Position numbers and translations under genes: made by a program. Shown here piece by piece: positions 16,636 to 25,222 of a stretch of DNA of 32,109 nt. A model generated the notes under the pieces. It searched no databases and had not been told where the DNA came from. It saw only the letters and a list, made by a program, of their open reading frames with translations. Position 1 is the first letter of the stretch; each line of letters starts with the position of its first letter. This DNA is from Treponema sp. UBA1798 (GTDB taxonomy: Bacteria > Spirochaetota > Spirochaetia > Treponematales > Treponemataceae): the NCBI GenBank assembly GCA_002319875.1, contig DCFS01000079.1:3738-35846 (forward strand). The letters are read 5' to 3'.

Positions 16636-17820
16636 TTAAGTAAGACTGTTCAGCTCTTCCATTGTATAATCTGCAACTTTGATATTCTGCCGCCCAAGAG
16701 AGGCAAGTAATTCATAACAACCGGAGATGTCTGCTAATTTTTTGATGTCCATATTAGGACCCGTTACTTCTGCATAATGGTATTTCTGCAAAACTTTTTC
16801 CGGTATGTCAGTCACATCAATAGTGGTCATTCCGAGCGATATTTTACCGACAATCCAAGCCGGATATCCGCCGATCCACATATAAGCTCCAACATGAGTA
16901 CTGTCCGTTTCGCTCAGTGAACGAAGATACCCATCCTTATAGCCGATATGTGCCAAGGCTATCTTTATATCACGTTTGGCTGTATATGATCCGCCGTAAC
17001 CAACAGTCTGTCCTTTTTTTACGGATTTTATCTGTGATATTTTGGTATAGATTTCAATAGCTCCTTTTGCTGAAGAATCAACCGGATGATCCCTGTTCGG
17101 AGCTCCTCCTACCAGGCCGATTCCGATGCGAACCATATCGAAGTTAAAGGTACTGTTGTCCAGCAGGATCGTACTGTCTGTACAGGCAAACGAGACCGGA
17201 TGCTTCGGAAGTTTTGCGAGGTATCCCTGTAGTACTTTCAGCTGCTCGTAACAATGTACCGGATTATCGCCTTTGATATCATAGAAATGACTCATGTACA
17301 GTTCCACATCAAAGTATGAAGTCAATTCTCCATACTGGCTGCTCAATTGATCAACTTCCTCATCCAGCAGCCCTATTCTGTTCATGTGAGTATCCAGATG
17401 GATAACGGCACTTTGTCTGCCTGCGGTTTTGCAGTGTACATTCCATCGTTTAATCTGTTCGATACAGTTCAGGCAGGGAGTAATATGATATCGTGAAAAG
17501 TATAATTCTTCCCCCTCAAGCAGACCCGCCATTGCATATATTTTTGCGTCATGGAATGGAAGAATTTTACGTAGTTCGATACCCTCACACACCTCTTCAA
17601 TAAAGAAATGCCTGCAACCAGTTTCATATAGAGCAGGTCCTATTAGTTCCATCCTCGCACCATGCACATTACCTTTTAAAACAGCGGCACAAATGGTATT
17701 TGTTTTGCTTACTTTTTGCCGGAAGAGTTCATAGTTATGAACAACGGCAGGTACATCAACGATTCTGACAATCGGATATGCTCCAAATGCTTTCAGCGGT
17801 ATAGTTCGAAAAAAATCCAC
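16636..17820 (-). CDS. Alanine racemase-like PLP amino-acid racemase
   Basis: A fold-type III racemase of the Alr family, interconverting L- and D-alanine or a related amino acid. The PLP lysine is in CAAVLKGNVHGAR (K49 from the GTG start), the catalytic tyrosine in QTVGYGGSYTA (Y275), and HMNRIG and DMVRIGIGLVG match the substrate and dimer motifs. The canonical K-x-[ND]-x-Y-G reads K-G-N-V-H-G, with histidine replacing the tyrosine, so this is a divergent member. GTG at 17820 is preferred because AGGTGA lies 5 nt upstream. The frame stays open to a TTG at 17892 without a ribosome-binding site (418 residues). It converges with dapL. It could racemise D-alanine released by LdcA; a broader amino-acid racemase is possible. 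Confidence 0.85.
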   Translation of the reverse strand: MDFFRTIPLKAFGAYPIVRIVDVPAVVHNYELFRQKVSKTNTICAAVLKGNVHGARMELIGPALYETGCRHFFIEEVCEGIELRKILPFHDAKIYAMAGLLEGEELYFSRYHITPCLNCIEQIKRWNVHCKTAGRQSAVIHLDTHMNRIGLLDEEVDQLSSQYGELTSYFDVELYMSHFYDIKGDNPVHCYEQLKVLQGYLAKLPKHPVSFACTDSTILLDNSTFNFDMVRIGIGLVGGAPNRDHPVDSSAKGAIEIYTKISQIKSVKKGQTVGYGGSYTAKRDIKIALAHIGYKDGYLRSLSETDSTHVGAYMWIGGYPAWIVGKISLGMTTIDVTDIPEKVLQKYHYAEVTGPNMDIKKLADISGCYELLASLGRQNIKVADYTMEELNSLT

Positions 17821-18134
17821 AGTAATCACCTGATCCTTTTTATATGAGAACACAGGGGAAATGCGCTTAGCCTTACTCTGTGTTTTCTTCAATTATTGAC
17901 ACCGGGTAATGCGGTGAGTTTCAGATCTCAGATCAAATTCAGTTATATGAATCTGAGGCAAACCGGTATGCATCATACCATAAAATGAGGTAGAACAGAA
18001 CCCCTGTTTATGTTCGACGGACAGCGCTTAGCGCCGCTAAAATTCATTCACAAAAAAGAATTTTTCATTTTAGAAAATAAACATTTGCGATTTCTGTATA
18101 TAATTGTTTAGAACTGTAGAAAGAAGGGAACGGC
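17821..18134. other. Intergenic region with short palindromes
   Basis: About 310 bp without a recognisable gene, if the racemase starts at 17820. It holds a palindrome GGTATG-CAT-CATACC (17965-17979), tandem AGAAC half-sites (AGAACAGAAC near 17993) resembling the arms of the TetR operator candidate at 13140, and a TATAAT box before position 18120 on the plus strand with no good -35. Nothing else was seen. Confidence 0.4.
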
Positions 18135-18305
18135 TTGAAAAAAAATATTGGAGATGGCACCGCTACCGCGGCGCAGGAGCTTTTAGATGACAGGATTGAG
18201 ACAAAACTGTTTTACTGGTCGAGTGATAATACCCGAAAATATAGGGGGTATAAAAATGAAACAGTACAGCAAAGATTTCAGGGAACAGGCACTGGAATTG
18301 TCTGA
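18135..18305 (+). CDS. Short unrecognised ORF, possibly a gene remnant
   Basis: A 56-codon frame starting at TTG with GAAGGGA just upstream. The first part reads KKNIGDGTATAAQELLDDRI and looks protein-like. It runs out of frame through the start of the IS3 OrfA fragment at 18256 and stops shortly after. No family is recognised. It may be the 5' end of a gene interrupted by the IS fragment, or chance. Kept because of its ribosome-binding site and its position at the rearrangement junction. Confidence 0.25.
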   Translation: MKKNIGDGTATAAQELLDDRIETKLFYWSSDNTRKYRGYKNETVQQRFQGTGTGIV

Positions 18306-18465
18306 TGAAATCGGATTGAAAAAAGCATCAGAACAGCTGGGCGTTGTTTACGGAACACTCTCCGACTGGCGCAAGAGCAGGACAGAAAGCGGCCTCGCTG
18401 ATCCTGCTGAGCCGGTATATATCCAGACTGTATGGGGGTCCGGTTATCGGTTTGCTGTCTGCTGA
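18256..18465 (+). pseudogene. Chimeric remnant: IS3-family transposase OrfA N-terminus fused to response-regulator C-terminus
   Basis: The first 47 or so residues (MKQYSKDFREQALELSDEIG onward, including GVVYGTLSDWRK) are the N-terminal helix-turn-helix of an IS3-family OrfA transposase. The frame then runs, without a stop, into EPVYIQTVWGSGYRFAVC, the final beta-hairpin and C-terminus of an OmpR/PhoB-type winged-helix response regulator. The OrfA leucine zipper, the OrfB catalytic domain and nearly all of the regulator are missing. GGGGGTATAAAA precedes the ATG. It is most simply the scar of an IS insertion and deletion; whether the 69-residue product is made is unknown. Confidence 0.7.
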
Positions 18466-18514
18466 TACCTGTTGTCTGGGAGATCTGAACGGGACATGTG
18501 GTTTGATTATTGGT

Positions 18515-21500
18515 TTATTTATTGATTTCAGTACCAATATCTCTGTCGTGCTTCATGACAAGTATCAATATCGGTCCTGGCAATCCGGAAACAAGATTCT
18601 GCGGTTCCCGATCAATATTTTCTTCATTCCAGTAACGATTCCATCCCAACGCCATTCCTTCATCAACAAGCATATGCCGCCGTTCAACGGCTGCCGAATT
18701 ACTGACGACAATATCGATAGAATTATCACCATCTACAAGGTTTCCTGTGATATCAAAATGGTACGGTGCCCATATACGGGTATCAACAAACTCACCATTA
18801 ACAGAAACCTCGGCACTGAAATGCACTTTTCCAAGATCCAGAATGTACCGGCAGGATGGTTCCTTTTTCAGTTTCAGAGTAGTGACATATTCGCCATATC
18901 CGGAAAACCAATCCAGCCCCTTTGCCCGCCAGTCTCCAAGGATAGCGTTGTGAAAATCAACAATTACTGCAATCGGAGAACGTAAGCCATCCTGCAGAGA
19001 CTCAGCCCGTAAAAAAATCTGGAATAAGTGGGTACGATCATCGTTTTCCACATGCAGAACGGGTTCCTGAAAAGAAACTTTCCGTCCGTCCAGCAGAAAA
19101 CTGCACACACTGTCCGTATCAGGTTTTTGAATGGCTACAGATCCCGCAGGAATAGTCACCGTATATGAAATATTCTGGGGAAACATAACAGAGTTGCCCC
19201 AAAGTGGCAGCTGCCCCCACGGCAATAACGGCGGCCTTCCGCGTTCCCATGCATATATCCATGTATCAGCTGGGCAAACAGCAGCCTGAGTTCGTGCCGT
19301 TTCAGGGTCAATACTGACAGCCTCTTTTTCCCCGCAGTCTGCCAGGATGTTCCACCCGTCCCTGTATTTCCCGTTTACAATCCAGCTCCTATCAGATATG
19401 ATACTAACCGTATCCGTATTGGTTTGTATTTCTCCTTCAACGAGCAATGAAGTCAATCGTTCTGCAGGGAGCTGTTCTGCCTCTGAATAATTTGGTTCCA
19501 TCATCGGAGTATCATTTTCAACGGATATTGCAAGAAGATTTTTCCCCTTCTGTGTATATGAAAGAATATTCCATGTATCAGGAGTGTGGTTGCCTGTTCC
19601 AACCTGTTTTCCATTCAGATACAGCGTATATTTTTTTTCTGCCGCTATGCACAACCGTGCATTTAATGCATTATCAGAAATATCAAAGCTTTTTCGGAAA
19701 TATAATGTATGTATTCCAAGATCCTCAGTCCACCCGGGACGTCTGGTAATCCAGAATGCCGTCCATGGCGAAAGATATCTTCCGCAGAAACCGCTTTCTT
19801 GTGTTCGGTTCTGAATTCGAATCGTTTCAGGATGCGTTCCGGATCCTGTTTCACTTGTAAAAACTGCCAGTGGAATTTTCAGTTTTGTTAATTGTCTGGA
19901 AAAATCAGTCTGATATTTATACGAATCATCCAGAGGCTTGAACTTCCAGTTACCGCTCAATTGCAAAACAGCAGTTGTACGCATGAGGGAACTGACCAAT
20001 ACAGGTTGTTCTTTATTTCTGAATATGAGGAAACAGGCCTCATCCTCAGTCAGATGCAGGCGTATCCGGCTTCCCTGCTGCTGCCGTTCAACGGAAATCT
20101 GTTCTGTCTTCCCTGTTTCAGGATTTAAACGTGAAACACTTCCCTGACACCGGAACCAGACCGTAACATTTCTCTCCTGATTTCTACCATTTACAACCAT
20201 ATAGTAATCCGTATCACCGAATATCCTGTGATTGCTGTAAAAGTCTCCGGTATCGTCTTCAAGAACTTTTATGTCGGGAACATACGATTGCGCCAACAGT
20301 GCCGGGATTTTTTCCGAGGTGCATACAACGCATCCTGGGATTTTTAGCAGTTCACTTTGTTTTTTCTCATTTTCAAGCGGATAACAAATTATCCTGCCCC
20401 CTTCATGCGAAAATACTGTCAGCGTTTTTATAACTGTAGCATCAGGTATAAATGAAGACGGAAAAATTAACACACGAAAAGCTTCTGCTCCTATCTGTAA
20501 AGCGCCTTCCTTTACATCCGCATTACAAAGACTTTCCCAGTCGAACATGTCCGTATCCATTTGGTGTTCCAGTAAAGCTGTCAGCAGAGAATCGAATATA
20601 TGACTTAAAGTTATTCCATTCTGATTGGGATTGCCAGTTTCTGTTTCTCTGTATAATTCCCGGATCGGATAAAATAAACCGATATCAACAACAGGCCTCC
20701 CCTGGCTATTCATATAACTGATGCGCCGGATATAGTCGCTGAATTTTTTGAAATATTTCCAGTAAGGATTCTGATAAAAGAAACTGGCTGGCCAATCCCC
20801 CTGGGATCCCTGGTGTTCGCATTCATTATAAAAGCCATGCAGAATGAACATGCTGATCCCCATGGCTCCCAGAACGTTGATTCCCCGTTTGAATTCCTGC
20901 AGGCTGCAACCCCAGCCTGCACCGCCCATAGCTTCTGCCATAGCACGTTCCCGTCGATACATACGCGAAACTGAAACGGAATATTTCGGTTCGCAGTACG
21001 TAATTTTCCGCGGTAACTTATAACGATAGTCGTGATTATCCGCCCCGGGAAGGGCAAGATGACGCATCGTATTGAAATAGTTTCCCTGTCGGCGGGGATG
21101 CAATATAAAATTCTCTTCAGTATGTCCGGTCAGCTTTAAACCGTTTTTCGAACACCAGTTTCCTATCTGGGCAAAAAAGGCTTCTTCATACAATTCCGCA
21201 ACTGTCCGGTAATAGTCATTTCGTACCTGATAAGTCTGTTCATTCTTCCCTGTTACAAGACAGGGGAGAACTTTCAGAAGATCATATCCGCATCGTTTTT
21301 TGAATTCATCAGGTAACCGGTCTGTCCAGGGAAACGGATTCCCGGCCATAAAAATCTCGTCGAAAAAAATACCTGGTATCAGATTTCCGAAATATTTTCC
21401 GTAGTGGTTTTTATATTCCTCATGCGTATACTGAATAAAATCTCTGATAGTATCTTTATTCAGATAATCAACACTACGCGGGTACACGTGCCGGTAAAAC

Positions 21501-21946
21501 GCCAGTGTCTGTCCATCTTCCGTTTTAAAAGATGCAATCAATTTCTTTTTGTCCGGTAGTATAGTGTTTGGAATAACGGTAACAGACAGACCTTTAGCCA
21601 TATTACATTCACCACAGGCAAGTACTCTGGATGCGCTTTGATAGCCATAATCAAAAATACTGCCGGCAGTACCACTGGGCCATGCGTATTCATCGTACAA
21701 CCATAAAGAAAAGCCGTCTTTCTGTGCCTGTGTAATACAACGGTCGATTGCTTTCCACCAACCGTCACCGAAATAAGGAGTCTTCAGATATGCACGTGCG
21801 TGCATAAATCCCCCGTAGATACCTTTATCAGTCATTTGATCTATTTGCCAGGCAAGAAAATCAGGGTTAAGCGTACCGTTCCAGAACCAGAACGCCAATG
21901 CCGAATATTTTTTTTCAGGATCTGCAAATCTTTTGATAAGATCCAT
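18515..21946 (-). CDS. Large glycoside hydrolase, GH106-like (alpha-L-rhamnosidase type)
   Basis: A 1143-residue enzyme. The N-terminus has motifs of the GH106-like family: FWFWNG (19-24), GIYGGFMHAR, and LWLYDEYAWPSG (81-92), leading into a TIM-barrel-like catalytic region to about residue 450. The C-terminal half holds beta-sandwich domains of the GH2 sugar-binding/galactose-binding type, for example FRKSFDIS and WAPYHFDITG. Characterised relatives remove alpha-L-rhamnose from pectic or other plant glycans, but the wider group has untested members. There is no signal peptide, so it acts in the cytoplasm on sugars imported by the adjacent transporter. GAGGAG lies 8 nt before the ATG. It is the last gene of the operon. 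The exact linkage is undetermined. Confidence 0.85.
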   Translation of the reverse strand: MDLIKRFADPEKKYSALAFWFWNGTLNPDFLAWQIDQMTDKGIYGGFMHARAYLKTPYFGDGWWKAIDRCITQAQKDGFSLWLYDEYAWPSGTAGSIFDYGYQSASRVLACGECNMAKGLSVTVIPNTILPDKKKLIASFKTEDGQTLAFYRHVYPRSVDYLNKDTIRDFIQYTHEEYKNHYGKYFGNLIPGIFFDEIFMAGNPFPWTDRLPDEFKKRCGYDLLKVLPCLVTGKNEQTYQVRNDYYRTVAELYEEAFFAQIGNWCSKNGLKLTGHTEENFILHPRRQGNYFNTMRHLALPGADNHDYRYKLPRKITYCEPKYSVSVSRMYRRERAMAEAMGGAGWGCSLQEFKRGINVLGAMGISMFILHGFYNECEHQGSQGDWPASFFYQNPYWKYFKKFSDYIRRISYMNSQGRPVVDIGLFYPIRELYRETETGNPNQNGITLSHIFDSLLTALLEHQMDTDMFDWESLCNADVKEGALQIGAEAFRVLIFPSSFIPDATVIKTLTVFSHEGGRIICYPLENEKKQSELLKIPGCVVCTSEKIPALLAQSYVPDIKVLEDDTGDFYSNHRIFGDTDYYMVVNGRNQERNVTVWFRCQGSVSRLNPETGKTEQISVERQQQGSRIRLHLTEDEACFLIFRNKEQPVLVSSLMRTTAVLQLSGNWKFKPLDDSYKYQTDFSRQLTKLKIPLAVFTSETGSGTHPETIRIQNRTQESGFCGRYLSPWTAFWITRRPGWTEDLGIHTLYFRKSFDISDNALNARLCIAAEKKYTLYLNGKQVGTGNHTPDTWNILSYTQKGKNLLAISVENDTPMMEPNYSEAEQLPAERLTSLLVEGEIQTNTDTVSIISDRSWIVNGKYRDGWNILADCGEKEAVSIDPETARTQAAVCPADTWIYAWERGRPPLLPWGQLPLWGNSVMFPQNISYTVTIPAGSVAIQKPDTDSVCSFLLDGRKVSFQEPVLHVENDDRTHLFQIFLRAESLQDGLRSPIAVIVDFHNAILGDWRAKGLDWFSGYGEYVTTLKLKKEPSCRYILDLGKVHFSAEVSVNGEFVDTRIWAPYHFDITGNLVDGDNSIDIVVSNSAAVERRHMLVDEGMALGWNRYWNEENIDREPQNLVSGLPGPILILVMKHDRDIGTEINK

Positions 21947-22000
21947 TGCGTATACTCCTCTGCAAATTTCTTCCCCGTATAGGGGAAGAGTGCGATACCG

Positions 22001-22825
22001 TCATCCCTTTACTGCACCGGCCGCAATTGATTCAATAAAATTTTTCTGCATGCAAAGATAAATAATCACAATAACGAGAGCGCTGATCGACAAAGAGGCG
22101 AAAACCGGCGTATAACCGACAACATTTACTTTGTCGTTAATCGCAGCAATTCCGACAGCAATGGTATATCTGTCTTTATCTGTTATTGAGATCAGCGCCC
22201 ATAAATATTCATTCCATACTCCCATACTGGAGAGAATTGCAAGAGTAGCGATTATTGGTTTTGCTATGGGCAGCATAATTTTAACAAAGATTGTTCCCGG
22301 ACGACAGCCATCAAGTTTTCCTGCTTCAATTAATTCATCCGGTAACTCTTTAAAATAGGCACGGGCAATAATTAAACCCATTGGAGCAAACCCCTGAAAA
22401 TAAGGGAAAATTAATGCCGGTAAGGTGTTAATGAGTTTTAATTTGTTGACCATCATAAACATGGGCAGCAGAATTATTGCTGTCGGTATAAGCAGATTAA
22501 AAATAACCATATAATAAAAAAATTCTTTTAGTGGGAAATTCAATTTGGCAAACGCATACGCAGCGCATGCAACGAAAACTATACTAAGAACTGTTGTGGA
22601 AAATGTCACAATAATACTGTTCATGAAGTATTTTGAAAGTCCAATTTTTGACCAAGCAATGATATAGTTACTGAACTGCAACTGTTTTGGAAAAGTCCAG
22701 ATACTTGAAAGAAATTCTGTTTCCGTTTTGAACGATTGCACGATGACCCAGAAAAGCGGGTAGATTGAAACTAACGAAAAAACCAGCAGTAACAGAAATA
22801 AACCGGCATATTTTTTTTTATTCAT
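22001..22825 (-). CDS. Carbohydrate ABC transporter permease (CUT1, MalG/UgpE type)
   Basis: A 274-residue inner-membrane permease with six hydrophobic helices. The N-terminus has the typical IYPLFWVIVQSFKT motif, and the EAA loop ELIEAGKLDGCRP...IMLPIAKP docks the ATPase. It overlaps the preceding permease gene by 4 bp (ATGA), so the pair is coupled, and the large glycoside hydrolase follows about 55 bp later. It imports an oligosaccharide; no ATPase gene is present in the cluster, so a shared MsmK/UgpC-type ATPase elsewhere is presumed. Confidence 0.93.
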   Translation of the reverse strand: MNKKKYAGLFLLLLVFSLVSIYPLFWVIVQSFKTETEFLSSIWTFPKQLQFSNYIIAWSKIGLSKYFMNSIIVTFSTTVLSIVFVACAAYAFAKLNFPLKEFFYYMVIFNLLIPTAIILLPMFMMVNKLKLINTLPALIFPYFQGFAPMGLIIARAYFKELPDELIEAGKLDGCRPGTIFVKIMLPIAKPIIATLAILSSMGVWNEYLWALISITDKDRYTIAVGIAAINDKVNVVGYTPVFASLSISALVIVIIYLCMQKNFIESIAAGAVKG

Positions 22826-23736
22826 TGTTCTGTCCTTTTCTGGATCCCATTTTTAATAATCATAATTACAATCATGATTATCATTAAAATAACGGAAGCC
22901 GCAGTTCCACCACCGAAATCCAGATTCGTAAAAGCTTTTGTATATATATATGACGTTACGACATCGGATGCTCCACCCGGGCCCCCTTTTGTCATTACCC
23001 ATACCAAATCAAAAAGACGGAGAGCGTTTGTAACGGCGAGCATAAAAAGAACATTAAAGGAAGTCGCAAGATACGGTAGAATAATATGTATCAGTTTTTG
23101 CGTTGTGTTTGTGCCGTCTATTTCTGCTGCCTCGATGATATCCGGGGGCATTTTGATTATGTTTGCATAGAGTATCAACATATTGAATGGTGTAGATCGC
23201 CAGATCCACGTAACAGATATGGCCAACAATGAGGTTTCCGGTTTACTCAGCCATGGCAAAGCATATTTCTCTAACCCCATTTTTGTCAGGATCTGATTCA
23301 AAGGTCCGATTGTTGGATCATAGATAATACGCCAGATACAACCGACGACAACCATTGAAATCAAATACGGAATAAAAAGTGCTGCACTGAATATTTTTTT
23401 CCCTTTCACCCCGAGAAAAAGTATATATGCCAGAATAAATCCCAGCGGAATGGAAATAAAACTTATTATCATTAATTCGATAGTGTTAATTAATGATTTC
23501 AAAGCCCGCGGATCGCCCAGTACTTTCAGATAATTATGAATTCCAACATACGCGGTTAAAGGTCCGAGACCGTTATATTGATATAAACTGATCTGAAGCG
23601 CATTAAAAAAAGGAATATATAAAAATACAACAAACGAAATTATTGTCGGTGCAATCATACAATACGCTGCTATTTTATCCTGATCGGCAATTCGGTTTAT
23701 TTTCCGTTTGCCGATTATATAAGGCTTAGTCACCAT
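22822..23736 (-). CDS. Carbohydrate ABC transporter permease (CUT1, MalF/UgpA type)
   Basis: A 304-residue inner-membrane permease, partner of the MalG-type protein. A basic N-terminal tail precedes the first helix (YCMIAPTIISFVVFLYIPF), and the EAA loop is IIEAAEIDGTNTTQK...IILPYL. The late loop VWVMTKGGPGGASDVVTSYI is a strong CUT1 signature. AAGGAG precedes the ATG. A hairpin separates it from the upstream binding-protein gene. Confidence 0.93.
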   Translation of the reverse strand: MVTKPYIIGKRKINRIADQDKIAAYCMIAPTIISFVVFLYIPFFNALQISLYQYNGLGPLTAYVGIHNYLKVLGDPRALKSLINTIELMIISFISIPLGFILAYILFLGVKGKKIFSAALFIPYLISMVVVGCIWRIIYDPTIGPLNQILTKMGLEKYALPWLSKPETSLLAISVTWIWRSTPFNMLILYANIIKMPPDIIEAAEIDGTNTTQKLIHIILPYLATSFNVLFMLAVTNALRLFDLVWVMTKGGPGGASDVVTSYIYTKAFTNLDFGGGTAASVILMIIMIVIMIIKNGIQKRTEQ

Positions 23737-23756
23737 ATATCTCCTTGAAAATCAAG

Positions 23757-23793
23757 CTGAGACAGGAAGACCGGGTAGTTTCCTCTGTCTCAG
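23757..23793 (-). other. Intercistronic hairpin between sugar-binding protein and permease genes
   Basis: CTGAGACAGGAA (23757-23768) pairs with TTCC..CTGTCTCAG (23780-23793) with a two-base bulge, about 12 bp in all. No T run follows on the minus strand, so it is more likely an mRNA-stabilising structure protecting the binding-protein message than a terminator. It parallels the hairpin between dppA and dppB. Confidence 0.5.
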
Positions 23794-23839
23794 ACACTCG
23801 CTGGATTATGTCATCGTAATTTAATCAGTGTAATTCCAG

Positions 23840-25171
23840 TTATTTTTTACCTTTTAGGTTATTTAAATAATTTTCTTTATACAAAACGTTTAATTCATTG
23901 CAGATATCATTTATATCGTATTTACCGAGCAGATAATTCGGTATTAGATCCGTACGGAAGGTATTTTGAATCTCTGTCGTTATATTAATAGGAACGAAAA
24001 TTTCCGGGATAAAACCATTCGCGCCAGCCTCACGATATCCTTTCATAACCAGGCTGGAATTCTGAGATGTTGCATCCATTTTAAGACACGGAGTAATGAA
24101 CTTTGCATAATCACCGGCAAATGCTGCTCGTGATGTAATAAATTTCACGACGTTAATTGCTTCTTTTATGTGCCTGGAGCGTTTTGTTACGGCCCAGATA
24201 TCACTTGAGCCACCGAGGCATCTGCTCGGAAGTCCGTTTATACCCGGTAATGCATATGAAGCAAGCTCAACTCCTGCCGGCACATTTTTTGTCAGATAAT
24301 CAAGATAATTGGATTGTATCAGAACCTGGGGCATTTTTTTCTGGACAAACAACTGAACCATGTCGTCTCTGCGGGCTGTCAGACTCGAATCAGGAAACCA
24401 TCCTTTGTCATACATTTTTTTGAATTCTGTCAGGCCTTTTTCAACTTGAGGATCGGTAAAGGTCATGTGTTCCTCTTCAAATGCATTTGGATCTGCTGTC
24501 AGCTTTTCCCGGCAATACTGATCCCATAATATCCGCGGCCACCAGTCAATATTCTGTTCCTGCATTGATATGGGAATATAACCGGCTTTCTTTAATGCAG
24601 CATTTACATTCTCAAAATCAGCCCATGTTTCAGGCGCTTTCAATCCGAGGGAATCAAACAGGGCCTTGTCATACACAACCGCTACAGTCGTCATCGTAAA
24701 CGGTACTCCGTAATTTTTACCGGCGTAATTGTCCCCCAGAGATCTCAGAATATTCCGGCAGTTTTCCAGTGCTGTCGGTACAAATGTTTCTCCCCATTTT
24801 TTATCACCTTCAGAATTCTTTCCATTTGTTAATTCATCGCTCAAATCAACGAGCAACCCGCTTTTTACTTCTTCAACGAAATAGTTCGCATTTGCCCAGG
24901 TAATGTCAGGCAGCGTATCTGCAATATTCAATGCGGTGAATTTTGCATAATATGAGTCGGATGAAACGGATTCGTAATCAATTGTAATATTCGGATTTTC
25001 CTGCTGATATAAATCCAGCATCTGTTTCACCATACCGCTTCCGCCATATCCGTCGAGAACCTTAATCGTTACCGGTTTTCCTGCTGTACGGCCGGCTGAT
25101 TTACCACAGCCGGATAGCAAAAAAAGCGCGGTACAGACAATTCCTGTTACCATAACAAGAAATCTTTTCAT
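23840..25171 (-). CDS. Carbohydrate ABC transporter substrate-binding lipoprotein (SBP family 1)
   Basis: A 443-residue extracytoplasmic sugar-binding protein of the CUT1 type. A signal peptide ends in lipobox LLSGC (C22), so it is lipid-anchored. The first strand (VTIKVLDGYGGSGM) and the LPDITWANANYF motif are typical of SBP_bac_1 proteins. AAAGGAGG lies before the ATG. It is the first gene of the four-gene sugar operon. The ligand is not readable; the GH106-like hydrolase suggests a rhamnose-containing or similar plant oligosaccharide. Confidence 0.93.
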   Translation of the reverse strand: MKRFLVMVTGIVCTALFLLSGCGKSAGRTAGKPVTIKVLDGYGGSGMVKQMLDLYQQENPNITIDYESVSSDSYYAKFTALNIADTLPDITWANANYFVEEVKSGLLVDLSDELTNGKNSEGDKKWGETFVPTALENCRNILRSLGDNYAGKNYGVPFTMTTVAVVYDKALFDSLGLKAPETWADFENVNAALKKAGYIPISMQEQNIDWWPRILWDQYCREKLTADPNAFEEEHMTFTDPQVEKGLTEFKKMYDKGWFPDSSLTARRDDMVQLFVQKKMPQVLIQSNYLDYLTKNVPAGVELASYALPGINGLPSRCLGGSSDIWAVTKRSRHIKEAINVVKFITSRAAFAGDYAKFITPCLKMDATSQNSSLVMKGYREAGANGFIPEIFVPINITTEIQNTFRTDLIPNYLLGKYDINDICNELNVLYKENYLNNLKGKK

Positions 25172-25193
25172 AACGTTATTTTTCCTCCTTTAT

Positions 25194-25222
25194 ATTATAA
25201 CTGCAATAATAATACTAATATA
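25194..25222 (-). promoter_or_regulatory. Candidate promoter of the sugar-transport operon
   Basis: On the minus strand a perfect TATAAT (25194-25199) lies 22 bp upstream of the binding-protein ATG, with a weak -35 TATATT (25217-25222) at 17 bp. The surrounding 70 bp are extremely AT-rich, so other promoter placements are possible and the exact one is uncertain. Confidence 0.4.

Noticed and set aside
14289..17820. Vancomycin-type resistance cassette (VanH-like dehydrogenase, racemase)
   Set aside because: There is no D-Ala-D-Lac ligase, no VanX/VanY dipeptidase and no VanRS pair in the window.
16636..17892. Longer racemase starting at TTG 17892
   Set aside because: The TTG has no ribosome-binding site, whereas GTG at 17820 follows AGGTGA with proper spacing; the extra 24 residues are low-complexity and basic. 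Still possible.
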